From: CAZOBJ01 sp964577825
GTDB taxonomy: Bacteria > Planctomycetota > SZUA-567 > JAFGNG01
Reading direction: 5' to 3'
DNA: 38,254 nucleotides
Assembly: GCA_964577825.1 (NCBI GenBank)
Contig: CAZOBJ010000023.1
Coordinates: 1 to 38,254, forward strand
Position 1 is the stretch's first letter; each line of letters starts with the position of its first letter. The position numbers and the translations under genes were made by a program. Shown piece by piece: positions 31,888 through 38,254 of this stretch. The notes under the pieces were generated by a model, which saw only the letters and a program-made list of their open reading frames with translations, was not told where the DNA came from and did not search any database.

Positions 31888-32949
31888 TCAACCCTCCTCC
31901 GTCGCCCCGTCCTCCCCCTGGATACTGACCGGCCGCGGGCCGGCCTCCGTGGCGCCGATGCTCTCGATAAACAGGGCGCACAGGGCCTCCGATGCGCCCA
32001 GCGCGTCTCCATCCTTGGGCGTGAGCTGACCGCCTACGGCCCGGCCGTGCCCCCCGGCCCGGCCCTCCGGCCCCACGATCGTGCGGATCAACTCCAACAG
32101 GCGCCGCTGCGGGCGGCGCGTACGCAGGGACAGGCACACCCGCCCCTCGTGTACGCCCACCGCGAGGCTCAGCTCGATGCCCTTGAGTCGGGCGAAGAGC
32201 TCGCTCACCTCGGAGAGCATGTCCGGACTGACCACGGGCCCCAGATTGCTGACCACTGCGTTCTCCCACCGACGGGCCCGATCCAGGGCCCGGTGGAGCA
32301 TGCCGAAGTACTCTTCCGTGAGCGGCGGACGCATCACCTGGATCATGTTCTGCCGGTTGGCCAGGCCGAACAGGCGGACGTACGCGTCTACGTCCGCCGG
32401 GCCGGCGTCGCGCTCCAGGTCCTCGGTGTCGGTGCGCAGGCCCAGGAGCAGGGCGGTGGCCAGGCGCTCGTCCAGCTCCAGGTCGGCTGCCTCGAAGTAC
32501 TCGGCGAGCATGGTGCTCGTGGACCCGTAGGCGCCCGCACGCACGTCCACCCAGGCCGCTTCGTATGGGTCCGGGGGAGGATCGTGATGGTCGATGACCG
32601 CCACGACGGGCAGATCCTCGGGCAGGCTATTGTTGCCGCTGCCCGGTTGGGTGTCGACGAGCACGCACCCGGCCGGATTGCCGGCCTGCGCCGTGTCCAG
32701 ATCCACGGACTCGATGTCGAGCACGCCGGCCATGGCCCGGTTCTCGGGGCGGCCGAGGTCGCCACCGTAGGCGATGATGCCCGGACGGTCGCAGGCGCGG
32801 CGCAGGAGCTCCTGCATGGCCGCGGCGGCGCCCAGGCAGTCCGGATCGGGGTAGTCGTGTCCCAGGATGACCAGGGTGCCGGCCGTGCCCGCCACTGCGG
32901 AGCGAAACGCTTCCAGGCGCTTGACCGCCTCGTCGCGGTCGCCCTGCAT
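31888..32949 (-). CDS. DHH-family phosphoesterase (NrnA/GdpP-like core)
   Basis: A 353-residue DHH/DHHA1 protein. It has HDYPDPDCLG with His31, Asp35 and Asp37 intact, Asp99 in VDTQPGS, the DHH signature at 120-122, and GGHGRAVGGQ in the DHHA1 domain. All metal ligands are present, unlike the DHH protein at 21053. Family members degrade nano-RNA, pAp or cyclic dinucleotides. GGAGACGGCC precedes the ATG at 32949, the same leader type as the galactosidase gene. It is the last gene of a leftward run from 35304, 55 bases after the flavodoxin-like gene. Confidence 0.87.
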   Translation of the reverse strand: MQGDRDEAVKRLEAFRSAVAGTAGTLVILGHDYPDPDCLGAAAAMQELLRRACDRPGIIAYGGDLGRPENRAMAGVLDIESVDLDTAQAGNPAGCVLVDTQPGSGNNSLPEDLPVVAVIDHHDPPPDPYEAAWVDVRAGAYGSTSTMLAEYFEAADLELDERLATALLLGLRTDTEDLERDAGPADVDAYVRLFGLANRQNMIQVMRPPLTEEYFGMLHRALDRARRWENAVVSNLGPVVSPDMLSEVSELFARLKGIELSLAVGVHEGRVCLSLRTRRPQRRLLELIRTIVGPEGRAGGHGRAVGGQLTPKDGDALGASEALCALFIESIGATEAGPRPVSIQGEDGATEEG

Positions 32950-33004
32950 GGCCGTCTCCGCGAAAACCGGACCGCGTTGCGAGCCGGGCGCTCTTCGGCA
33001 GGGG

Positions 33005-33496
33005 CTAGCCGCCTATGCGCTGAACGAGCTGCGCCACGCGCCGCCCCAACCGCTGGCATTCGCCGTCCAGGTCCGTGACCACCTCGCCCTCGCCCTCGCG
33101 CAGCGCAATGGCGCCGAACGGATCGCCCACCGGGTCGCCCTGGATGATCATGCCGTGGACGAGCATGGCGTCCAGGAGCGCGCGCACGGTCAGCTCATTC
33201 CCACCGCCGATATGGTCGCTGGCGCTGAAGGCCGCGCCGACCTTGCCTTCGAGCCGGCCCCGCAGATCATAGGTCCGATCCAGGAAGCGCTTCATGGGCG
33301 CGCTCGGCCCGGCGAAGTAGCAAGGGCTGCCCAGGATCAGGGCCTCGTACTTCAAGAGATCCTCGGGCGCGCAGGCCTCGACATTCTCCACGACCGCGGT
33401 CAGTCCCGCGGCACGCACCCCGGAGGCCACCTGACGGGCCATGTCCTCCACGAGGCCGTGGCTCGAGTCGTACACGATCAGCACCTTTGCACTCAT
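33005..33496 (-). CDS. Flavodoxin-like FMN-binding protein (NAD(P)H:quinone oxidoreductase type)
   Basis: A 163-residue flavodoxin fold. It starts with the beta-1 strand VLIVYDSSHGLVEDMA, whose SSHG loop takes the place of the TxTGNT phosphate loop. GSPCYFAGPSAPMKRFLDR resembles WrbA/NQO-type FMN sites. The length fits a single-domain flavodoxin. Flavodoxins carry electrons; WrbA-like proteins reduce quinones. GGAGGGAG lies about eleven bases upstream of the ATG at 33496. It follows the helical protein gene by 21 bases. Which of the two redox roles applies is not visible. Confidence 0.78.
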   Translation of the reverse strand: MSAKVLIVYDSSHGLVEDMARQVASGVRAAGLTAVVENVEACAPEDLLKYEALILGSPCYFAGPSAPMKRFLDRTYDLRGRLEGKVGAAFSASDHIGGGNELTVRALLDAMLVHGMIIQGDPVGDPFGAIALREGEGEVVTDLDGECQRLGRRVAQLVQRIGG

Positions 33497-33517
33497 ACGC
33501 GGGGGACTCCCTCCTGG

Positions 33518-34162
33518 CTACTCCAGGGCCTCGATTTCCGTGAGCAGCCGTTCGAATCGCTCGCGCAGACCCTCGGGCACGATCCGGCTGTCTGCTAGCT
33601 TGCGGCGCAGGGCCCGGGACGAACGGCGGATGTCCGCAAGCTCGCGCGCGCGCGACCTGCGCTCGTCGTCGTCTTGCGTGCGCTGTGCAGCGGTCAGGGC
33701 GCCGCGGATCTCCTTGCGCAGGGCGGCCTCGTTCTCCGCGCCGTCGAACGCGATCCGGTGGAATCGCGCCTGGTCCTGCGGGTCCAGGCCTCCGTGCTCG
33801 TCGGCCCGCTGCAAGAGCTCGATGGTCTGGTACTCCGGGACCTCGGGCGGCGGGCCCTCGCGCGCGGACTGTTCGTACGAGGCCAGGCGCTGGGGCTCGC
33901 GCGACTGCATGTACCGGTAGCTGAGCAGTAGCTTGTGCGCCGTGGGGCGCTTGAGCCCCAGCTCGCGCGCGCAGTAGACCTCGAAGTCCTCGTACCCCCA
34001 ATCCGCAAACCTGCCCTCCTGGGACACCTCGGTCAGCAGCCGCCCCAGGTCCACCCAGGAGCTTCGAAAACGGCGCAGCGCAACGAGAACGCGGTAGCGC
34101 AGGCTCTCCGGCGCAAGGCCCTCCAGCCGGGCGTCGATACGGCGCAGCGTGTTCTCGGTCAT
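33518..34162 (-). CDS. Helical protein of unknown function
   Basis: A 214-residue, highly charged, almost all-helical protein that I do not recognise. The middle (about 55-85) has a short helix pair, YEDFEVYCARELGLKRPTAHKLLLSY, which could form a helix-turn-helix as in DNA-binding adaptors, but this is only a look-alike. The C-terminal 80 residues are Arg/Glu-rich and likely coiled coil. GGAGG stands nine bases before the ATG at 34162. It is the second gene of a probable operon, 20 bases after the nuclease-like gene. It could be a regulator or an assembly factor; no function is assigned. Confidence 0.6.
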   Translation of the reverse strand: MTENTLRRIDARLEGLAPESLRYRVLVALRRFRSSWVDLGRLLTEVSQEGRFADWGYEDFEVYCARELGLKRPTAHKLLLSYRYMQSREPQRLASYEQSAREGPPPEVPEYQTIELLQRADEHGGLDPQDQARFHRIAFDGAENEAALRKEIRGALTAAQRTQDDDERRSRARELADIRRSSRALRRKLADSRIVPEGLRERFERLLTEIEALE

Positions 34163-34182
34163 GCGCGCCGGCCTCCGGCTCG

Positions 34183-35304
34183 TCAGCGCAACACCCGCTT
34201 GGGCGGGGTCACGTCCGGCGTGGACGCTCCGGACTCGGCGCCCCGAAGCCAATCGCAGAGCAGACAGCGCCACCGGTCGTCGAATTCCGTGTCCGAGTTC
34301 ATGCACAGGAACGGGCTCTTGTCGTATCCTCCGAACGTGGCCGGCTCGGCCTCGGGGATCCCGTAGGGGGCCATGAACTCGGCAAGCCCCTCCACGGTGG
34401 CGTTCAGGAACCCGATGTCGAGCCGGTTGCGCTGGTAGGTGCGCACGCGCAGGTTGCGCCGGGCGCCGCGGATCTGGAAGTAGTACTTGTGCGACCAGTC
34501 CGTGGCAAAGGTGTAGGGCCGCACGAGCTCGAGGAGCTCCTGGAGCCGACTGCCCACGGCCGGGATGACCCGCTCCACGTACCACGGCAGCCCCCGCACC
34601 CGCCAGGGCTCCTCGGCCTCGGAGGCGCGCGCGCCGCGCTCGATCGCGTCTACGGCCGGCTCGGCCTTGGGCACGACCTGCTCGACGTGGTAGATCTCCT
34701 GGCCGCCGATCATGAACTTGCGGTACTGCAGGCCCCGGGCATCGAGCCCGTTCACGGCCAGCCACCGGATCATCTCCACCATGCGACTGTCAAAGGCCTC
34801 CGCCGCGATCACGATCCGCTGTCGCTCGTTGACGACCTCGGCGAAATCCTCCGCGTCGCGCTCGAAGGTGGTGGCCAGCAGGCTGGAAAGCTCCACCGCC
34901 TCGTCGCTCATCTCAACGCTGCTCTCGCGCCAGGCGCGCTGCAGCCCGATATTGTCCGGACGGGTGACAAAGGCGTGGGCGATCTTTCCGAGCTCCTCCG
35001 CACTCAAGCGCGAAAGATGCGCCGCATACCGCAGGGCCACGAGCGGCAGATCGCTGCGGGCGACCCCCACCCGCATCTCCAGGACCACCGTCCTGCCCAG
35101 CGCGTCGAGGCCGACCATGGTGGTCGCCTCGGCGCTGGTCAGCTGCGGGAACTCCGCCGCGTCCCCGATCACCACCATCGGCTCGCCCAGGAAGTGCGGC
35201 TGGAGCACGATGCGGGACCGGATCTCGCCCAGAGACTCCTCGTCGAGAGGCACCGCCTGGAGCGGCTGCAGGCCGTCGCCCGCACCTACGAATAGACTGC
35301 CCAT
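34183..35304 (-). CDS. DUF91/RecB-like nuclease-fold protein with degraded active site
   Basis: A 373-residue protein. Residues 1-115 align well with the DUF91/NucS-like PD-(D/E)XK proteins: SLFVGAGDGLQPLQ, FLGEPMVVIG, then the core strand LDALGRTVVLEMRV and ALRYAAHLSRLSAEEL. The catalytic Asp of RLDLL is Thr62 here, ELK is Glu76-Met-Arg78, and the WQA Gln is lost, so only Glu76 remains. FDSRMVEMIRWLAVNGLD and HVEQVVP follow as in those proteins. The C-terminal part (about 250-345) resembles DUF4268. It is probably not an active nuclease and may bind nucleic acid. It heads a leftward operon of four genes. Confidence 0.62.
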   Translation of the reverse strand: MGSLFVGAGDGLQPLQAVPLDEESLGEIRSRIVLQPHFLGEPMVVIGDAAEFPQLTSAEATTMVGLDALGRTVVLEMRVGVARSDLPLVALRYAAHLSRLSAEELGKIAHAFVTRPDNIGLQRAWRESSVEMSDEAVELSSLLATTFERDAEDFAEVVNERQRIVIAAEAFDSRMVEMIRWLAVNGLDARGLQYRKFMIGGQEIYHVEQVVPKAEPAVDAIERGARASEAEEPWRVRGLPWYVERVIPAVGSRLQELLELVRPYTFATDWSHKYYFQIRGARRNLRVRTYQRNRLDIGFLNATVEGLAEFMAPYGIPEAEPATFGGYDKSPFLCMNSDTEFDDRWRCLLCDWLRGAESGASTPDVTPPKRVLR

Positions 35305-35373
35305 CGGGTCTCTCCTGCCTGCGCGCCGAGCTCACATGCCCGAGTATCCAGGACACGCGGCAACGCGGCCCTA

Positions 35374-35401
35374 TCTGTACCGGGTCTGGAGGAAATGTCA
35401 A
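35374..35401 (-). promoter_or_regulatory. Candidate promoter of the nuclease-like operon
   Basis: Perfect TTGACA (35401-35396), 16 bases, TACAGA (35379-35374, weak). It lies in the gap between the secretin stop and the gene at 35304. Confidence 0.48.
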
Positions 35402-35442
35402 CGGATTATTGCGCTGCCGGACCGAACGGCGCGAGCGCGCAG

Positions 35443-38199
35443 CTACTGGGTGAGCTTGCGCTCCTCCTCGTCGAGGAGCACCATCTCGCCGTTGAGGAAC
35501 AGGAGAATGGTCTCGCGCTCCTTCTGGAACCCGCGGCCGCTGAACAGGCGCCCGACCACCGGCACGTCCGACAGGATCGGGACCCCGCCTTCGCCGCGTG
35601 CGTCCTCGTTGGTCGCAATGGTGGTCACCATGATGGACCCGCCGTCGGGGAAGGTGGCCGTACCGCCGTCTCGGTTCGTCCACACGGTGGGCAACTCGAT
35701 GGGCAACGACCCGGCCGGCCCCCCACCCACCACGACCTCAACCCCTTCCACCTGAAGGATCTCACGGATCTTCTGGATGCCCAAACGGAAGTTGAGCGTA
35801 ATGTAACGTCTGTCGGCGCTGACCGTGGGCACGATCTCGATCGCCACGCCCTCGCCCACACTCGATACCTCGGGCGTGTACAGGTCCTCGCTCGAGCTGT
35901 ATCCGCTGATGTAGGGGACCTCGGTCTGCACGGTCATCACCGCGCGGCGGTTGTTGTGTGCGAGCACATGCGGCGCGAACACCTGATCGGCGTGCTCGGA
36001 TTCCTTGAGCATCTGCACGACCCACTGGGTCTCGAAGTTGCCCAGATACCCGGCCTGCCAGAGCTGTGCCCACAGGCCGGCGTTCGGTGCGTCCGCGGTC
36101 GGTCCATAGCTATTGAACATGTCGGCCGAAAGCCAGTTGTAGTCCTCGCCCCAGCCCGCAGGCCCCGCATCGGCGAGGCTCGGTGGCGAGAAGGGCGTGC
36201 CCAGGATGCCGCCGCCCAGGGCGTTGCCCCAGGGCCAGTTTGGATACGCTCCTCCGCCGACCGTTGGGCCGAATTTCGACTCATCATGGAGGATGTTCGC
36301 CATTTCGGGGAAGTACGAGTTGAACTCCTCCCAGAAGTTCTGCTCGACCACGATGTATCGGGCCAGGATGGAGATCTGGATCGCCTGTGTCTCGCGCAGC
36401 TGCTCGAGCGTCTCTTCGATCAAGTCGTGGACCCGCTCGGTCTGTCGGATCGAGAGGATATTCTCGCCGACCCTGCGCATGTCCCCGCGCGCCGGGCCCC
36501 ATTCGCCCGGGCTCATGCGAACGAGGATCTCCTCGAGGCTCATGGTGTCTTCCTCGTCGTCGTCGTCATCATCGTCGTCGTCGTCATCCCCGGTCTGGGT
36601 AGGCGACGAGCTGATGTCCGCGCCGGACGGAGAATCACGCACCGGAGTCAAGAGGTCGCTGACGTCATAGACCTTGGTCACCCACTCGCCTTTGAGCTGC
36701 TCGCCGGGGGCGACATGGATGGCCTCGTCCCGGATCTCGTAGTCCAGGTCCGCACCGGTGACCGTGAGGATCCACTTGAGCGCGAGCGCGGCGCGCATAT
36801 TGTCCACCTTCAGGGTGACGGGAATCTGCGCAAGCTCGCTCGGGGTCATGGCGCCTGGTTCAAAGCCAGGCTCTCCGGCTCCAGGCGCACCGAAGTAGTC
36901 ATCCTCCGGGATCTCGGGCCCGAGCCCGGCCTCCATGGGCGGGAAGAATTCCTCCTCCACGGGCTGGCCTGGCATCCCGGGCACCGGCTGGGGTTCGGTC
37001 ACGGCGGATGTTACGCGTGGCGGAATGATGTTAACGCCTGTGATCTGGCTGATCGTCTTGAGCACATCCTCCAGCGGCTGCTCCACGAAGTCGAAGCTGA
37101 TCGGCGCCTCCAGCTTGCGCAGGATCTCCTGTTCCCAGGCGGGAACCACGCGGGTCTCCGCCATGGTGACGTCACGCCGCTCGATCTCCTCCCAGTCTTC
37201 CGGGTAGGTGATGCGCCCGCGAGGCTGGACCATGTCCCGGCCGCCCTCCACCACGTGTCGAGACCGGCTCCACTCGAAGCTGCGGTCCACTTTTTCGTGC
37301 TCGTATTCGAGCCGCTGTTCCCTGATTGCGGCCAGGAGACCCTGGACCTCGGCGTCGCCCGGGTGCTTGCGCAGCACCTCGCGGGCGAGCATTTCGGCCA
37401 CCGCGTACTCCTTGGCGGCGGCGTGCTCGCGCGCCCGGGACAGCATCTCGCGCCGCAGCGCGGCCTCGCGCAGCGCGACCTGCTCGCGCTGCGCCTCGGC
37501 CTCTTCGATCGCCTGCGTTCGCAGGGCCTCTTCATGCCGTTCGGCTACGGCGCTGCGGACTTGGCCCAGTTTCTCGCTGAGGTCCCGGGCCGCCGCTTCG
37601 GCCTGCTCGGAGTACTCTCCGGCGCCAAGCGCATCGAGCTTGAGCCGGACGCGCCGCAGGTCGTCGTTGACCTCGCTGAACAAATCCAACGCACGCGAGA
37701 GGTTCGCGGCTTGGTCCGACTTGGCCAGGGTCAGGGCGGCCTCGTACTTGGCGCGGGCCACGGCGAGCAGATTCTCAATCTCGGCACGCATGGCCTCGGC
37801 GCGAAGCGCGGCGCGCCGCCTCGTCCCGGCGATCTCGGCCGCCGGCGTGTCCGGTCGCGCGGGCAGGTACTCCTGCATGCGCTCGAGTAGCTCCCGCGCC
37901 TTGGCGTTGGCCGGATCGAGCGCCAGCGCGCCCTCAAGCAGGCGACGCGCGCGCTCGTACTCGCCCAGTTCGATCGCCCGCTCAGCCGCAACGACGTTGT
38001 CACGCGCCTGGGCCCTGCGCAGTCCCTGGTCGCGCAGGAGACGATTGATCTCTTCTTCGGTAAAGGACTCGACCTCTCGATCGCGCGCAGCGGACTCGCC
38101 CCCCCCATCGGCGGCTGAGACAAGCCCGGCCACCAGGGCCGTGCCCAAGCACATGGCGACCCCAGCGCGCGTCCATCCAGTCAAGCTGCTCTCACGCAT
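35443..38199 (-). CDS. Secretin-family protein (type II/III secretion or type IV pilus) with TPR/coiled-coil N-terminus
   Basis: A 918-residue outer-membrane secretin. GGAGG stands six bases before the ATG at 38199; a TTG at 38241 is rejected. A signal peptide (about 8-30) is followed by helical TPR-like and coiled-coil stretches (about 70-305). An STN-type domain (367-498) holds a Pro/Glu-rich insertion (395-458). Next come a run of 11 Asp (538-548), a ring-building domain (about 550-625) and the C-terminal secretin barrel region (GEGVAIEIVPTVSADRR; LSDVPVVGRLF). Secretins form gated pores for pili or secreted proteins. No pilus ATPase, prepilin or alignment genes are visible; they may lie beyond the right edge. 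Confidence 0.85.
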   Translation of the reverse strand: MRESSLTGWTRAGVAMCLGTALVAGLVSAADGGGESAARDREVESFTEEEINRLLRDQGLRRAQARDNVVAAERAIELGEYERARRLLEGALALDPANAKARELLERMQEYLPARPDTPAAEIAGTRRRAALRAEAMRAEIENLLAVARAKYEAALTLAKSDQAANLSRALDLFSEVNDDLRRVRLKLDALGAGEYSEQAEAAARDLSEKLGQVRSAVAERHEEALRTQAIEEAEAQREQVALREAALRREMLSRAREHAAAKEYAVAEMLAREVLRKHPGDAEVQGLLAAIREQRLEYEHEKVDRSFEWSRSRHVVEGGRDMVQPRGRITYPEDWEEIERRDVTMAETRVVPAWEQEILRKLEAPISFDFVEQPLEDVLKTISQITGVNIIPPRVTSAVTEPQPVPGMPGQPVEEEFFPPMEAGLGPEIPEDDYFGAPGAGEPGFEPGAMTPSELAQIPVTLKVDNMRAALALKWILTVTGADLDYEIRDEAIHVAPGEQLKGEWVTKVYDVSDLLTPVRDSPSGADISSSPTQTGDDDDDDDDDDDEEDTMSLEEILVRMSPGEWGPARGDMRRVGENILSIRQTERVHDLIEETLEQLRETQAIQISILARYIVVEQNFWEEFNSYFPEMANILHDESKFGPTVGGGAYPNWPWGNALGGGILGTPFSPPSLADAGPAGWGEDYNWLSADMFNSYGPTADAPNAGLWAQLWQAGYLGNFETQWVVQMLKESEHADQVFAPHVLAHNNRRAVMTVQTEVPYISGYSSSEDLYTPEVSSVGEGVAIEIVPTVSADRRYITLNFRLGIQKIREILQVEGVEVVVGGGPAGSLPIELPTVWTNRDGGTATFPDGGSIMVTTIATNEDARGEGGVPILSDVPVVGRLFSGRGFQKERETILLFLNGEMVLLDEEERKLTQ
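36556..36588 (-). repeat. Trinucleotide tract encoding 11 Asp in the secretin
   Basis: Eleven GAC/GAT codons in a row, with two Glu and an Asp after. Mixed codon use argues for selection of the acidic run rather than only slippage. Length could still vary between strains. Confidence 0.75.
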
Positions 38200-38237
38200 G
38201 CCGAACCTCCAGTCCGCCGACGCAAATCGCACCGGGG

Positions 38238-38254
38238 TCAATCCTCCAGCTCCA
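38238..38254 (-). CDS. Possible C-terminal end of an upstream gene (E-L-E-D-stop)
   Basis: On the minus strand the first full codons read Glu-Leu-Glu-Asp followed by TGA, 38 bases before the secretin ATG. With so few codons this may be chance. If real, an upstream gene is probably co-transcribed with the secretin. Confidence 0.25.

Noticed and set aside
35395..37890. Long plus-strand open frame opposite the secretin
   Set aside because: The minus-strand secretin has signal peptide, STN and barrel motifs; the shadow has none.
1..38254. tRNA, rRNA, CRISPR, insertion sequences or phage genes
   Set aside because: No cloverleaf, regular spacer repeats, transposase motifs or integrase motifs were seen by eye on either strand.

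Overview
This is a very GC-rich window (about 70% by eye), densely coded, with ordinary sigma-70-like promoters, strong Shine-Dalgarno sites and many 1-4 base gene overlaps. A lipid A type acyltransferase, a secretin, lipoprotein signal peptides and a polyprenyl-phosphate sugar transferase point to a diderm bacterium with an outer membrane. The secretin with tetratricopeptide/coiled-coil and STN regions, the DUF3568 lipoprotein, the TIM-barrel glycosidase-like enzyme and the MshEN proteins suggest the PVC superphylum or a neighbour such as Hydrogenedentota or Omnitrophota. The exact phylum cannot be fixed from the sequence alone. No tRNA, rRNA, CRISPR array or insertion sequence was seen.

Left block (1-7986): the start of a leftward family-2 glycosyltransferase is cut by the window edge. 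Divergent from it runs a tightly coupled rightward operon of seven genes: three family-4 glycosyltransferases, an LpxL/HtrB-type acyltransferase, a fourth glycosyltransferase with a non-standard apparent start, a GT87/DUF2029 membrane glycosyltransferase and a SAM methyltransferase. This looks like assembly of a cell-surface glycan or glycolipid.

Middle block (8028-23821): a stand-alone secretin N-domain lipoprotein; a glycosidase-like TIM-barrel gene with an apparent one-base frameshift; then hisF and a GH36-like alpha-galactosidase on the minus strand. Divergent from the galactosidase is a two-gene operon. Its first gene fuses an SGNH hydrolase to an acyl-CoA ligase/adenylating enzyme, and its second encodes an Ntn-hydrolase resembling acyl-CoA:6-aminopenicillanate acyltransferase (peptidase C45). 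Next come a glycosyltransferase-methyltransferase fusion and a WcaJ-like initiating sugar transferase, a DHH phosphoesterase, a small membrane-anchored protein, a YqaA/DedA membrane protein and a DUF3568 lipoprotein.

Right block (23843-38254), almost all leftward: one operon, starting from a strong promoter at 31093-31065, appears to hold eight genes. They encode a receiver-RsbW-like kinase, a STAS/zinc-ribbon protein, an MshEN protein, rmlA, rmlB, rmlD, an epimerase, and a stand-alone piece of a PilB/GspE ATPase (N2D) without the NTPase core. A second leftward operon carries an inactive-looking RecB/DUF91 nuclease-like protein, an unknown helical protein, a flavodoxin-like protein and a second DHH protein. 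A LysM protein lies convergent to it. The right edge is a large secretin-family gene.

The most interesting systems are the acyl ligase/SGNH fusion with its Ntn acyltransferase partner, and the operon that links a partner-switching module and two dismembered pilus-ATPase regulatory domains to dTDP-sugar synthesis.
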